This document shows, piece by piece, positions 7,045 through 13,393 of a DNA stretch of 13,518 bases; the stretch's first letter is position 1, and every line of letters starts with the position of its first letter. The position numbers and the translations under genes are program-made. The notes beneath the pieces are model-generated. The model searched no databases. It was not told where the DNA came from and saw only the letters and a list, made by a program, of their open reading frames with translations. Origin of the DNA: Actinomycetota bacterium (GTDB taxonomy: Bacteria > Actinomycetota > Acidimicrobiia > Acidimicrobiales > BP-101); assembly GCA_030838265.1 (NCBI GenBank), contig JAUTXA010000210.1, forward strand, positions 1 through 13,518, written 5' to 3'.

Positions 7045-8327
7045 CGCGAGGTGGCCTCCAGGCGCTCTTTGCAGTGATCGGAGCAGAAGTAGTGGTGGTG
7101 CCCGTCGATGATGGCCTGGGCCGGGGCGTCGGCGGTGCGGACCTGCATGCCGCACACCGGGTCGATGGCGTAGCCCTCGCCGCCGCCGAAGCGCTCGCGG
7201 TTCCGGTACAGGTAGTAGAGGTAGGCAAACAGGGCGAGGAAGGCCAGGTTGAGGAAGGTCGTGTAGTTCCACGAGAACGTGGTGTGCACGATGTCGTGCG
7301 GCCTGGTCGTCGGCGTCGACCCCACGAGGGCGAAGAGCCCCTCGACGGCCAGGCCGGCCACCGCCATCACGACCCAGAACCAGGCCAGCAGCCGCAGCGT
7401 CAGGCCCGTCCCGTAGTACTTCCGGTAGATCAGCAGCAGGGGCAGGGTGATGAGGTCGGCAAAGATGAAGGCGATCACGCCGCCGAAGCTGATGCCGCCG
7501 TGCCACAAGGCGGCCGCCATGGGGACGTTGCCCACCGAGCACACGAAGCTGACGATGGCGATGATGGGCCCGACCACGACGTTCTCGAGCGAGGTCCACA
7601 CGCCGTGGCCCCGGAAGAAGACGCTGTTCCACGCGGTCATGGGGACGAGGACAGCCAGGGCGCCGGCCACGACGTAGCCGATGACCAGCTCCTTCCGCAG
7701 CATGGTGAGGTCGGCCATGGTGTAGCTGGCGGCGTCGGACCACGCCGCCTTCGAGCGCAGCTTCTTCGACCACGGCGCGGCCTCGAGCTCGGCCTGGCGC
7801 TCGTCGCTCACGCCCACCATGCCCTGGTGGTCGTGACCGCCGGCCATCTTCCCCTCCTGCAACCGCTGGCGCGCCGCATCGGCCAGTCCGCGTCGAAGGA
7901 CGAAGCCGCCCGTCAGGGCGAGCAGGAGGATCATGATGGGCCCGCCGATGAACTCGGCCGCCGCGAACTGCCAGCCCATGAGGATGAGCAGGACGACGCC
8001 GAGCTCGATCACCAGGTTGGTCGAGGCGAACATGAACACCATGGCGGTGACGAAGTCGGCGCCCTTCTGGAACAGCGACTTGGCCATGGCGGTGGCCGCG
8101 TAGGAGCACGACGAAGACACCATCCCCAGGCCGGTCGCGCGGGCCACCGACTTGGGCCGGTGGTCGCCCATCATTCGCTCCATCTGGTCCTTGGAGACGA
8201 AGGCCTGCACCGCCCCCGACAGGCTGAAGCCGAGGACGAGCGGCCACAACGTCTCCCAGAACATGAAGAAGCCCTCGCGCAGCGAGCGGCCGATGCCGCC
8301 GGTGACGGTGGCCAGCACCAGGCTCAT
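7041..8327 (-). CDS. ArsP_1/SO_0444-type metal permease with C-terminal YHS domain
   Basis: This 428-residue polytopic membrane protein is predicted to export copper or a related soft metal. It has two repeated permease halves, each with a Cys motif: GMVSSSCSYAATAMAKSLFQKGA (68-90) and FVCSVGNVPMAAALW (261-275), as in the ArsP_1 (PF03773) permeases that include SO_0444-type Cu/Zn exporters. A cytosolic linker (about 146-205) carries a small His/Met patch GGHDHQGM (163-170). A last helix (about 355-375) leads to a YHS domain (385-425): AIDPVCGM and FCSDHCKERLEA, with Cys ligands near 392, 415 and 419, a metal-binding module often found on copper ATPases. Both ends overlap neighbours by ATGA (csoR stop upstream, cupredoxin start downstream), implying coupled translation. 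Arsenic or zinc as substrate cannot be excluded; the CsoR context favours copper. Confidence 0.9.
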   Translation of the reverse strand: MSLVLATVTGGIGRSLREGFFMFWETLWPLVLGFSLSGAVQAFVSKDQMERMMGDHRPKSVARATGLGMVSSSCSYAATAMAKSLFQKGADFVTAMVFMFASTNLVIELGVVLLILMGWQFAAAEFIGGPIMILLLALTGGFVLRRGLADAARQRLQEGKMAGGHDHQGMVGVSDERQAELEAAPWSKKLRSKAAWSDAASYTMADLTMLRKELVIGYVVAGALAVLVPMTAWNSVFFRGHGVWTSLENVVVGPIIAIVSFVCSVGNVPMAAALWHGGISFGGVIAFIFADLITLPLLLIYRKYYGTGLTLRLLAWFWVVMAVAGLAVEGLFALVGSTPTTRPHDIVHTTFSWNYTTFLNLAFLALFAYLYYLYRNRERFGGGEGYAIDPVCGMQVRTADAPAQAIIDGHHHYFCSDHCKERLEATSR

Positions 8328-8605
8328 GACTTCACCAACCGGGCGATGGCGGCCGACGCCTCGGCCACCTTGGCCTCGGCCTCAGGGCCTCCGGCCTCGA
8401 TGGCGTCGCGCACGCAATGGCCGATGTGCTCGTCGAGCAAGCCGACCGCGACGGCCTGCAGAGCCTTGGTGGCGGCCGAGATCTGGGTGAGGACGTCGAT
8501 GCAGTAGCGGTCGTCGTCGATCATGGCCTGCAGGCCACGCACCTGGCCCTCGATGCGCTTCAGCCGCTGCAGGTGCTTGGTCTTGTTGTCGGTGTAGCCG
8601 GCCAC
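8324..8605 (-). CDS. csoR: CsoR-family copper-sensing repressor
   Basis: This 93-residue all-helical DNA-binding repressor is released by Cu(I). HLQRLKRIEGQVRGLQAMIDDDRYCIDVLTQISAA is the signature of the CsoR/RcnR/FrmR family. The copper fingerprint Cys35-His60-Cys64 (DDRYC, DEHIGHC) matches the C-H-C ligand set of mycobacterial CsoR, with second-shell Tyr34 and a Glu near position 82. FrmR (formaldehyde) and RcnR (Ni/Co) differ at these positions. The start is GTG at 8603-8605; its length and N-terminus fit the family. It overlaps the permease start by ATGA and heads the operon. A CsoR box lies 11-25 bases before the start and overlaps the predicted promoter, so it probably represses itself and the export genes until copper rises. 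The copper assignment is strong by motif. Confidence 0.93.
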   Translation of the reverse strand: MAGYTDNKTKHLQRLKRIEGQVRGLQAMIDDDRYCIDVLTQISAATKALQAVAVGLLDEHIGHCVRDAIEAGGPEAEAKVAEASAAIARLVKS

Positions 8606-8611
8606 GGGCGC

Positions 8612-8642
8612 ACCTTACCCCCCCGGGGTATGGGAGGAGCAA
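8612..8642 (-). promoter_or_regulatory. csoR operon promoter, probably leaderless
   Basis: On the minus strand TTGCTC (8637-8642) and TAAGGT (8612-8617) are separated by 19 bp. The -10 box ends exactly six bases before the GTG start codon, so transcription should begin at the start codon itself, as in the leaderless mRNAs common in actinobacteria. The long 19-bp spacer is filled by the CsoR box. The -35 match is modest. Confidence 0.5.
8616..8630. promoter_or_regulatory. CsoR operator (copper box)
   Basis: TACCCC-CCC-GGGGTA is a perfect 6-bp inverted repeat with a GC-rich centre, the known form of CsoR boxes (TACCC...GGGTA). It lies directly before csoR and overlaps the predicted -10 box, so CsoR binding would block the promoter. 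Confidence 0.85.
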
Positions 8643-8666
8643 GCTCGGCCCGATGGGTGCTGCGCC

Positions 8667-8707
8667 TTGCGTCCCCTACGAGCCGTCGATATTATCACTT
8701 GAGAATA
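8667..8707 (+). promoter_or_regulatory. Promoter of the PPOX gene with imperfect TATTATC operator
   Basis: A -35-like TTGCGT (8667-8672), a 17-bp spacer and the -10 box TATTAT (8690-8695) point rightward, giving a start near 8702 and a leader of about 34 bases. The -10 is the left half of TATTATC-ACTT-GAGAATA (8690-8707), which matches the P450 operator in 15 of 18 bases when both are read in the direction of transcription. The right arm has one change (GAGAATA for GATAATA), so binding would be weaker. Confidence 0.6.
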
Positions 8708-8735
8708 GTGTCCACTCAGGGGGAAGGGGAGCGGC

Positions 8736-9350
8736 ATGAGCGGCAGTGGTGGGGTTACCGAGCAGGAGCGAGACAGCGAGTCCGTCCGTCTCTTGCCGCT
8801 GTCGAAGTCTCCGTTCCAGGCGCCGACTGATCGCGACATGCTCCCATCGGAGCGGCGACTCTTTGTGCAGACCCACCGGACTTGCGTCTTCGGCTACGCC
8901 CGCCGAGCAGACGGGCCGGCGATGTCGGTCGTGTACTACGTCCCGGCCGGGAACGGCGACCTTCTGGTGGCCACGATGGGAGCTCGGGCCAAGGCCAAAG
9001 CCGTGGCCCGCAGCGGCAAGGTGAACCTCTGCGTGCTCGACGAGACGTGGCCCTTCGCCTACCTCCAGGTCTATTGCGACGCCATCATCGACGATGACCC
9101 CGACACGCTGGTCGACGTGATGATGGGGGTGGCGGAGCGCATGTCAGGTGAGCCCTTGTCACCCGAGGTGCGTCCGATGGTCAAGGCCATGGCAGAACAG
9201 GAAGGGCGCGTGCTGCTGCGCTGCCGGCCGTACTCCACGTTCGCCACGCCGCCGCGCCACCTCCACCGCAACGACCAGGAAGAGCAGGTCACGCACTGGC
9301 TGTCGGCGGCGGTGCCTTGGGACGCGCCCGACAGCCCCGACGCCGCTTGA
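8736..9350 (+). CDS. Pyridoxamine-5'-phosphate-oxidase-fold (PPOX/F420-type) protein
   Basis: This 204-residue cytosolic protein has the split-barrel flavin-binding core of the PPOX family: RTCVFGYARRADGPAMSVVYYVPAGNGDLLVATMGARAKAKAVARSGKVNLCVLDE (48-103), then FAYLQVYCDAII (107-118) and a C-terminal helix/strand ending LLRCRPYSTFATPPRHL (160-176). Relatives in actinobacteria bind FMN, F420 or haem and include F420H2-dependent reductases; which cofactor is used cannot be told from the sequence. The N-terminal 35 residues are polar and likely flexible. An AAGGGGAG ribosome site supports the ATG. The gene is divergent from csoR and convergent with the dioxygenase gene. Its promoter carries a copy of the cluster operator, which suggests joint control with the P450 and FAH genes. 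It may reduce a pathway intermediate or detoxify a product; this is inference. Confidence 0.85.
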   Translation: MSGSGGVTEQERDSESVRLLPLSKSPFQAPTDRDMLPSERRLFVQTHRTCVFGYARRADGPAMSVVYYVPAGNGDLLVATMGARAKAKAVARSGKVNLCVLDETWPFAYLQVYCDAIIDDDPDTLVDVMMGVAERMSGEPLSPEVRPMVKAMAEQEGRVLLRCRPYSTFATPPRHLHRNDQEEQVTHWLSAAVPWDAPDSPDAA

Positions 9351-9355
9351 CCACA

Positions 9356-9374
9356 CCCGGCAGCCACGGCCGGG
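9356..9374. terminator. Small hairpin between convergent PPOX and dioxygenase genes
   Basis: CCCGGC (9356-9361) pairs with GCCGGG (9369-9374) around a 7-base loop, six bases after the PPOX stop and about 27 bases beyond the dioxygenase stop. It is well placed to act on both transcripts, but the stem is short and has no T-tract. Confidence 0.4.
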
Positions 9375-9401
9375 CCACCGTCGGACGACGCCGCCAGCTG
9401 A

Positions 9402-10430
9402 TCAGGCGGGCGGCCCGCCTTGGATCGGGCCCCATTGCGAACCCATCAGGGCGGCGATGTCGGCGACGTTGGGTGGCGTCTCGTTGTTGAAGAGGTCGCC
9501 ATCGGTCCAGTGCTCGACCATGTGGCCGTAGGGGTCGAGCCAGTAGTCGTAGATCTGGCTGCCCAGGATGTGCCGACCGATGCCCCACTGGTGCTGGCGT
9601 CCGGCACTGACGAGGTGGGTGTGACCCGCCATCAGGTCGTCGAAGCTGGCCACCTCGAACGCGGCGTGGTTGAACTTGGCCTGACCGACACCGAGAAGGA
9701 ACAGGGTGTGGGGGTCGACGTACTGCTCGCCCCGATCGCACCGAAGGAAGGCGCCGAGGGCGGTGTTCTCGTCGAGCTGGATCTCGTCCGACGTGACCAG
9801 ACCGAAGTGCTTCTTGTACCAGGCCTCACTGGCCCGGTAGTCGACGACGTTCAACACGCAGTGACCGAGCCGCTTGACGTGCGAGGGCCCCGGTTCGAGC
9901 CGGACAGGGCCGCCCTGGCGCGGCCGGTGGGCGGCATCGTTGCGGGTGGGCGCACTGGGCAGGGGCAGCTCGGCGACCGCACCGCGGCCCGCCACCACCT
10001 CGACCTGGAACCCGTTGGGATCGGTGGTCCGGACGGTGCGTCCGCCGCCCGGACCCTCGAGCTCGGTGACCTTCGAGAACTCGTCGTGGGCGGCGAGCGT
10101 CTCGAGATCGACCTCGGAGCTGGCCTCGAAGGCGAGGCCGAGAAAGCCCGGTTCGTCGCCGCGGTGGGTGACGTGCACGAAACCTTCGGCGTCGGCGCCC
10201 CGCATGTACAGGGTGTCGGCCGTGCGATCGGCGCACGTCATGCCGAAGTCGACGAGGAACGAGTGCATGGCATCGAGGTCGGGGGCGCGGAAGCGAACGA
10301 AGGCGACGTCGTTGACCTTGATGCCCATCTGCTGGTGCGTTTCCGCCGAGAGCGTGCCCGTCCCAACCGCGACCAGTGACTCTGCTCTGTTCATCGTGGT
10401 GGATGGTCGACGATTCGCTCGTTCGCTCAC
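9402..10430 (-). CDS. Two-domain VOC-fold extradiol (catechol 2,3-type) dioxygenase
   Basis: This 342-residue enzyme is predicted to cleave a catechol-like ring next to its hydroxyls, using Fe(II) and O2. It has two VOC domains: N-terminal (about 36-150; VNDVAFVRFRAPDL) and catalytic C-terminal (about 185-320). The metal triad is visible as H190 (RLGHCVLNV), H255 (FNHAAFEV) and E306 (GHMVEHW). The type I pattern RHILGSQIYDYWLDPYG supplies candidate active-site His287 and Tyr296. The GTG at 10428-10430 overlaps the FAH stop (GTGA), with AAAGGA 8 bases upstream, so it is preferred; ATGs at 10394 and 10325 are alternatives, and the first ~35 residues are not conserved-looking. It is coupled to the FAH gene, which fits a meta-cleavage route. 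The ring substrate is unknown. Confidence 0.87.
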   Translation of the reverse strand: MSERANRRPSTTMNRAESLVAVGTGTLSAETHQQMGIKVNDVAFVRFRAPDLDAMHSFLVDFGMTCADRTADTLYMRGADAEGFVHVTHRGDEPGFLGLAFEASSEVDLETLAAHDEFSKVTELEGPGGGRTVRTTDPNGFQVEVVAGRGAVAELPLPSAPTRNDAAHRPRQGGPVRLEPGPSHVKRLGHCVLNVVDYRASEAWYKKHFGLVTSDEIQLDENTALGAFLRCDRGEQYVDPHTLFLLGVGQAKFNHAAFEVASFDDLMAGHTHLVSAGRQHQWGIGRHILGSQIYDYWLDPYGHMVEHWTDGDLFNNETPPNVADIAALMGSQWGPIQGGPPA

Positions 10431-11290
10431 GCTGGCCGTCCTTTGGGCTCGACCATGACGCATCGGTTGGTGATCGAACCTATGCCGTCGATGGTGGTGA
10501 CGATGATGTCGCCGTCGGCCAGGAACTTGCCCTGTGGGGCGCCAACGCCGGCGGGGGTTCCGGTGAAGATGAGGTCGCCCGTCACGAGCGTGGTGACCTG
10601 CGAGAGGTACGCGATCAGGGTGGGGACGTCGAACACCATGTTCGCCACGGTGTCGTTCTGCCGGGCCTCGCCGTTGACGGTCGTGGTGATGCGCAAGGCG
10701 CCGACGTCGGCGATCTCGTCGGCCGACACCATGACGGGGCCGATCGGCCCGTACGTGTCGTAGGTCTTCCCGAGGTCGAAGTGCGGCGGGCTGGCCGCGA
10801 ACTGCATTTCGCGGTCGGAGATGTCCTGACCAACCGCCACGCCGGCGACGTGGGCCCAGGCCATCTCCGGGGCGATGTCTCTCCCGCCTTCGCCGATGAC
10901 GACCACCAGCTCGCCCTCGTAGTCGCAGAGGCCGCTGCGCAGCTCGACGTCAGCCGTCGGGCCCACGAGACACGACGGGAACTTGGTGAACACGAGCGGG
11001 TTCTTCGGCACGTCGACCGAAGCTTCGGTGGCGTGATCGAGGTAGTTGAGCCCGATGCCGAAGCACTTCTGAGGAGCGGGAACCGGCGGTCCGAGGGTGA
11101 CGTCGTCCAGCAAACCCGTCGGCTCTTGCTCATCGAGGGTGGACGCGACCGTCATCAGATCGGCGGCGTGCCGTAGCGCATGCATCGGATCGCCTCCGAT
11201 CGAGCCACCACTGACAGACTCGACGTCGTAGTAGTCATCGCCCACGACGAGGGCAGCGCGGCCTCCCACGTTGGCCAATCGGAATCCCAT
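10427..11290 (-). CDS. Fumarylacetoacetate-hydrolase-family enzyme (hydrolase/isomerase/decarboxylase type)
   Basis: This 287-residue cytosolic enzyme belongs to the Mg2+-dependent FAH fold, which acts on 2-oxo/2-hydroxy-dienoate products of ring cleavage (acylpyruvases, HpcE-type isomerase/decarboxylases). Visible marks are GIGLNYLDHATE (78-89), the metal ligands E125 and E127 in DYEGELVVVIG, D156 in GQDISDREMQ, K175 in GKTYDTYGPIGP, and the C-terminal block LVTGDLIFTGTPAGVG (235-250). A short N-terminal domain (1-70) is normal. The ATG at 11288-11290 has GGAG about 10 bases upstream. It is the first gene of a two-gene unit with the extradiol dioxygenase and shares a divergent control region with tetR. 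It probably processes the dioxygenase product or its derivative; the exact reaction cannot be read from the sequence. Confidence 0.9.
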   Translation of the reverse strand: MGFRLANVGGRAALVVGDDYYDVESVSGGSIGGDPMHALRHAADLMTVASTLDEQEPTGLLDDVTLGPPVPAPQKCFGIGLNYLDHATEASVDVPKNPLVFTKFPSCLVGPTADVELRSGLCDYEGELVVVIGEGGRDIAPEMAWAHVAGVAVGQDISDREMQFAASPPHFDLGKTYDTYGPIGPVMVSADEIADVGALRITTTVNGEARQNDTVANMVFDVPTLIAYLSQVTTLVTGDLIFTGTPAGVGAPQGKFLADGDIIVTTIDGIGSITNRCVMVEPKGRPA

Positions 11291-11337
11291 GGTCTCTACA
11301 CTCCGTTCCCGTTGGAATATTCGGCGGACGGGCGTCG

Positions 11338-11377
11338 TTATCGATTGATAATAACGCTACACTGAGGCGTGATGCAA
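11338..11377 (-). promoter_or_regulatory. FAH-dioxygenase promoter with TATTATC operator
   Basis: Read leftward, -35 TTGCAT (11372-11377) and -10 TATTAT (11348-11353) are 18 bp apart. The operator TATTATCAATCGATAA (11338-11353) is identical to the P450 operator over 16 bases, with symmetric core TTATC-N4-GATAA. The -35 box overlaps the tetR start codon, so the divergent promoters interleave and one bound dimer could block both. Confidence 0.7.
11358..11363 (+). promoter_or_regulatory. tetR -10 box, nearly leaderless start
   Basis: TACACT lies five bases before the GTG (11369) and eight before the ATG (11372) that can start tetR, so its mRNA should have almost no leader. The operator at 11338-11353 fills the space between this box and any -35 element, of which only a poor match (TCGTTA, 11335-11340) is seen. 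Self-repression is implied. Confidence 0.45.
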
Positions 11378-12040
11378 GGCATGGCTGACAGAAATCCAGT
11401 GCGGCAGCGACGGGCGAGGCCCGATATCCGCGAGGTCCTCTTGGAGTCGGCCCTCGTCGAGTTCGGGGCCAAGGGCTTCGACGGCGCGTCGACCCGCTCG
11501 ATCGCCCGGCGCGTCGAGGCGCACCAACCGCAGCTCAACTATCACTTCGAGTCGAAGGCCGCCTTGTGGACTGCGGCGGTCGACTACCTCTTCGGTCTGC
11601 TGGGCGAGGAGCTGGCCGACGTGCTCCCCACCGAGATCGCCGGGTTGGACGTGTCGCAGCTGGCGACGATCTTTGCCGGCGGCTTGCGTCGGTTCGTGGG
11701 GTTCGCGGCCAAGCACCCCGAGCTCAACCAGATCATGGTGCACGAAGGCACAGCGGCCAGCGATCGCCTGGAGTGGATGACCGCCACCCATGTGAAGCCG
11801 TTCTTCGAGGCCATCAAGCCCGGGTGGCTGCTGCTGCGCAGCGCCGGCATCGCGGCACCGATCGACTTCGAGATCCTCTACTACGTACTCATCGGCGCCG
11901 CCTCGCTTCCCTACGTGAACGCCCCTGAGGTTCGGTTGCTCACGGGCCGCGATCCGAAGCACCCCGACTGGATCAAGGCGCACGGCGACGCTTTGGTCGC
12001 CATCCTCCTGCCCGGGCTGGCGGCCGCACCGTCGGGCTGA
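11369..12040 (+). CDS. TetR-family transcriptional repressor
   Basis: This 223-residue regulator has an N-terminal helix-turn-helix (about 18-65): REVLLESALVEFGAKGFDGASTRSIARRVEAHQPQLNYHFESKAALW, the TetR signature with the NYHF-K-ALW block. It is followed by an all-helical ligand domain (about 70-215) with aromatic patches (FFEAIKPGWLLL, FEILYYVLIGAASLPYV) that could hold a hydrophobic ligand. Three starts are possible: GTG 11369, ATG 11372 and ATG 11381; the first two fit a leaderless mRNA from TACACT at 11358-11363. It is divergent from the FAH-dioxygenase pair, sharing a 78-base gap with the palindromic operator, and its end is four bases from the convergent P450 end. This layout and the repeated operator make it the likely repressor of FAH-dioxygenase, P450 and itself, and perhaps of PPOX. 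The ligand is unknown, probably a pathway substrate. Confidence 0.93.
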   Translation: MMQGMADRNPVRQRRARPDIREVLLESALVEFGAKGFDGASTRSIARRVEAHQPQLNYHFESKAALWTAAVDYLFGLLGEELADVLPTEIAGLDVSQLATIFAGGLRRFVGFAAKHPELNQIMVHEGTAASDRLEWMTATHVKPFFEAIKPGWLLLRSAGIAAPIDFEILYYVLIGAASLPYVNAPEVRLLTGRDPKHPDWIKAHGDALVAILLPGLAAAPSG

Positions 12041-12044
12041 CCGC

Positions 12045-13298
12045 TCAGCGCATGCGGTACGAGATGGGAAGGTGCTTCAAGCCGCCGACGAACACCGTCG
12101 CCGATCGTGAGGGTTCCCCCGCCAGCTGAATGTCGTCGACTCGCTTCAGGAGCTCTTCGAAGAAGACCCGGAGCTCGAGGCGGGCCAGGTGGGCGCCCAA
12201 GCAGAAGTGGACGCCGTAGCCGAAGGCGACCTGCTTGTTGTCGGCCCTCGCCACGTCGAATCGGAAGGGATCCTCGAACACCGTCTCGTCCCGGTTGGCC
12301 GAGAGGTACGCGAGGTAGACCGAGTCGCCGGCCGGGATGAGCTGGCCGCCGACGGTGCGATCCTCGGTGGCGGTGCGCATGAACTCCTTGACCGGGGTCA
12401 CCCACCGGATCATCTCGTCGACGGCGCTCGTTCCCAGCGACGGATCGTCTCGCAGTCGCGCCAATTGGTCAGGGTGCCGGAGCAATGCTTCGAGCCCGCC
12501 CGCGATCGACGAGCTGGTCGTGTCGTGGCCGGCGGTGGCGATGATCACGTAGTACGACGCGGCGTCGTAGTCGTTGAGCAGCTCGCCGTTGATGGTGGCA
12601 TTGGCGATGACCGACGCCAGGTCGTCGGTCGGGTTGGCCCGACGGTCGGCCGTCAGAGCCACGAAGTACTGGAAGAAGTCGAGCATGGCCGCCATGCGCT
12701 GTTGCTGGGCGTCGCCCGAGCGGTTGATCTCATCGTCGTCGCTGCCGAAGAGGTCGGCGGTGAGCTGCAGCATCCGCGGGAAGTCCTCCTCCGGAAGACC
12801 GAGGATCGACAGGATGACGTGGAGCGGGAACCCGACAGCCACCTCCTGGGCGAAGTCGCATGCGCCACCGAGATCGGCCATGCGGTCGATGTAGCGAACG
12901 GCGCGCTCGCGGATGCGCTCCTCGAGCGCCCTGATCTGGCCGGGGAGGAACCACTTGGACGTGATGCCACGGAAGGCCTTGTGGTCGGGCTCGTCCATGT
13001 GGATGAGGGTGCGCAACACCTGACCGCTCGCCGCGGCCCGAGCTTCCATCTCGGACGGCACCAGGAGTGGGCGAGGCGCGTTCAGAAAGTGCTCGTTGTC
13101 GCGCTCGACCTCGAGCACGTCAGCGTGCCGGGTGATGGCCCAGAAGGGCCGGTACTGCTCGGACTCGACCCTGACGACTGGGTTCTCCCTGCGCAGCACG
13201 CGACAGGCGGCGTGGAATCTCTCCTCGTCGGCGTACGCCGTCGGGTCGACGAAGACCCGGGTGAGATCAGCCAGATCGGTGAGATTGGTCAGACTCAT
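12045..13298 (-). CDS. Cytochrome P450 monooxygenase
   Basis: This 417-residue soluble bacterial class I P450 inserts one oxygen atom into an organic substrate using electrons from a ferredoxin. Landmarks are the C-helix HMDEPDHKAFR (100-110), the I-helix oxygen-activation motif AGHDTT (256-261), the K-helix EMIR (295-298) and the haem loop FGYGVHFCLGAH (359-370) with Cys366 as iron ligand. The ending GGLKHLPISYR resembles the C-terminal strands of steroid- and terpenoid-type actinobacterial P450s, but no subfamily is assigned. The ATG at 13296-13298 is chosen for its GGAGAGG ribosome site; an upstream start at 13352 would cross the promoter. It is transcribed from its own operator-bearing promoter. 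No ferredoxin or ferredoxin reductase gene is seen next to it, so redox partners must come from elsewhere. It probably performs an early hydroxylation before ring cleavage; inference. Confidence 0.96.
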   Translation of the reverse strand: MSLTNLTDLADLTRVFVDPTAYADEERFHAACRVLRRENPVVRVESEQYRPFWAITRHADVLEVERDNEHFLNAPRPLLVPSEMEARAAASGQVLRTLIHMDEPDHKAFRGITSKWFLPGQIRALEERIRERAVRYIDRMADLGGACDFAQEVAVGFPLHVILSILGLPEEDFPRMLQLTADLFGSDDDEINRSGDAQQQRMAAMLDFFQYFVALTADRRANPTDDLASVIANATINGELLNDYDAASYYVIIATAGHDTTSSSIAGGLEALLRHPDQLARLRDDPSLGTSAVDEMIRWVTPVKEFMRTATEDRTVGGQLIPAGDSVYLAYLSANRDETVFEDPFRFDVARADNKQVAFGYGVHFCLGAHLARLELRVFFEELLKRVDDIQLAGEPSRSATVFVGGLKHLPISYRMR

Positions 13299-13327
13299 GG
13301 GTCCCTCTCCAGGTTTGATCGGGGCCA

Positions 13328-13369
13328 GTATTATCGATTGATAATACGACAACCGGAACGGTCGTGCAA
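13328..13369 (-). promoter_or_regulatory. P450 promoter with perfect TATTATC-N4-GATAATA operator
   Basis: Read leftward, -35 TTGCAC (13364-13369) and -10 TATTAT (13341-13346) are 17 bp apart, giving a start near 13334 and a leader of about 36 bases. The -10 lies in a perfect 8-bp inverted repeat, GTATTATC-N4-GATAATAC (13328-13347), the most symmetric copy of the cluster operator. A dimer bound here would cover the -10 box and the start of transcription. Confidence 0.75.
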
Positions 13370-13393
13370 TCGAGGATGCGCAGCGTAGGTCCG

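Noticed and set aside
7045..8247. Long N-terminal extension of the cupredoxin frame
   Set aside because: It overlaps the permease in another frame and reads as Arg/Pro/Gly-rich noise; the signal peptide begins at 7044.
7074..8507. 477-codon open frame on the plus strand opposite permease and csoR
   Set aside because: His/Gln/Asp/Gly-rich translation without domains, antisense to three clear genes.
12189..13388. 399-codon open frame on the plus strand opposite the P450
   Set aside because: Antisense shadow of the P450, which has all family motifs; it also crosses the P450 promoter.
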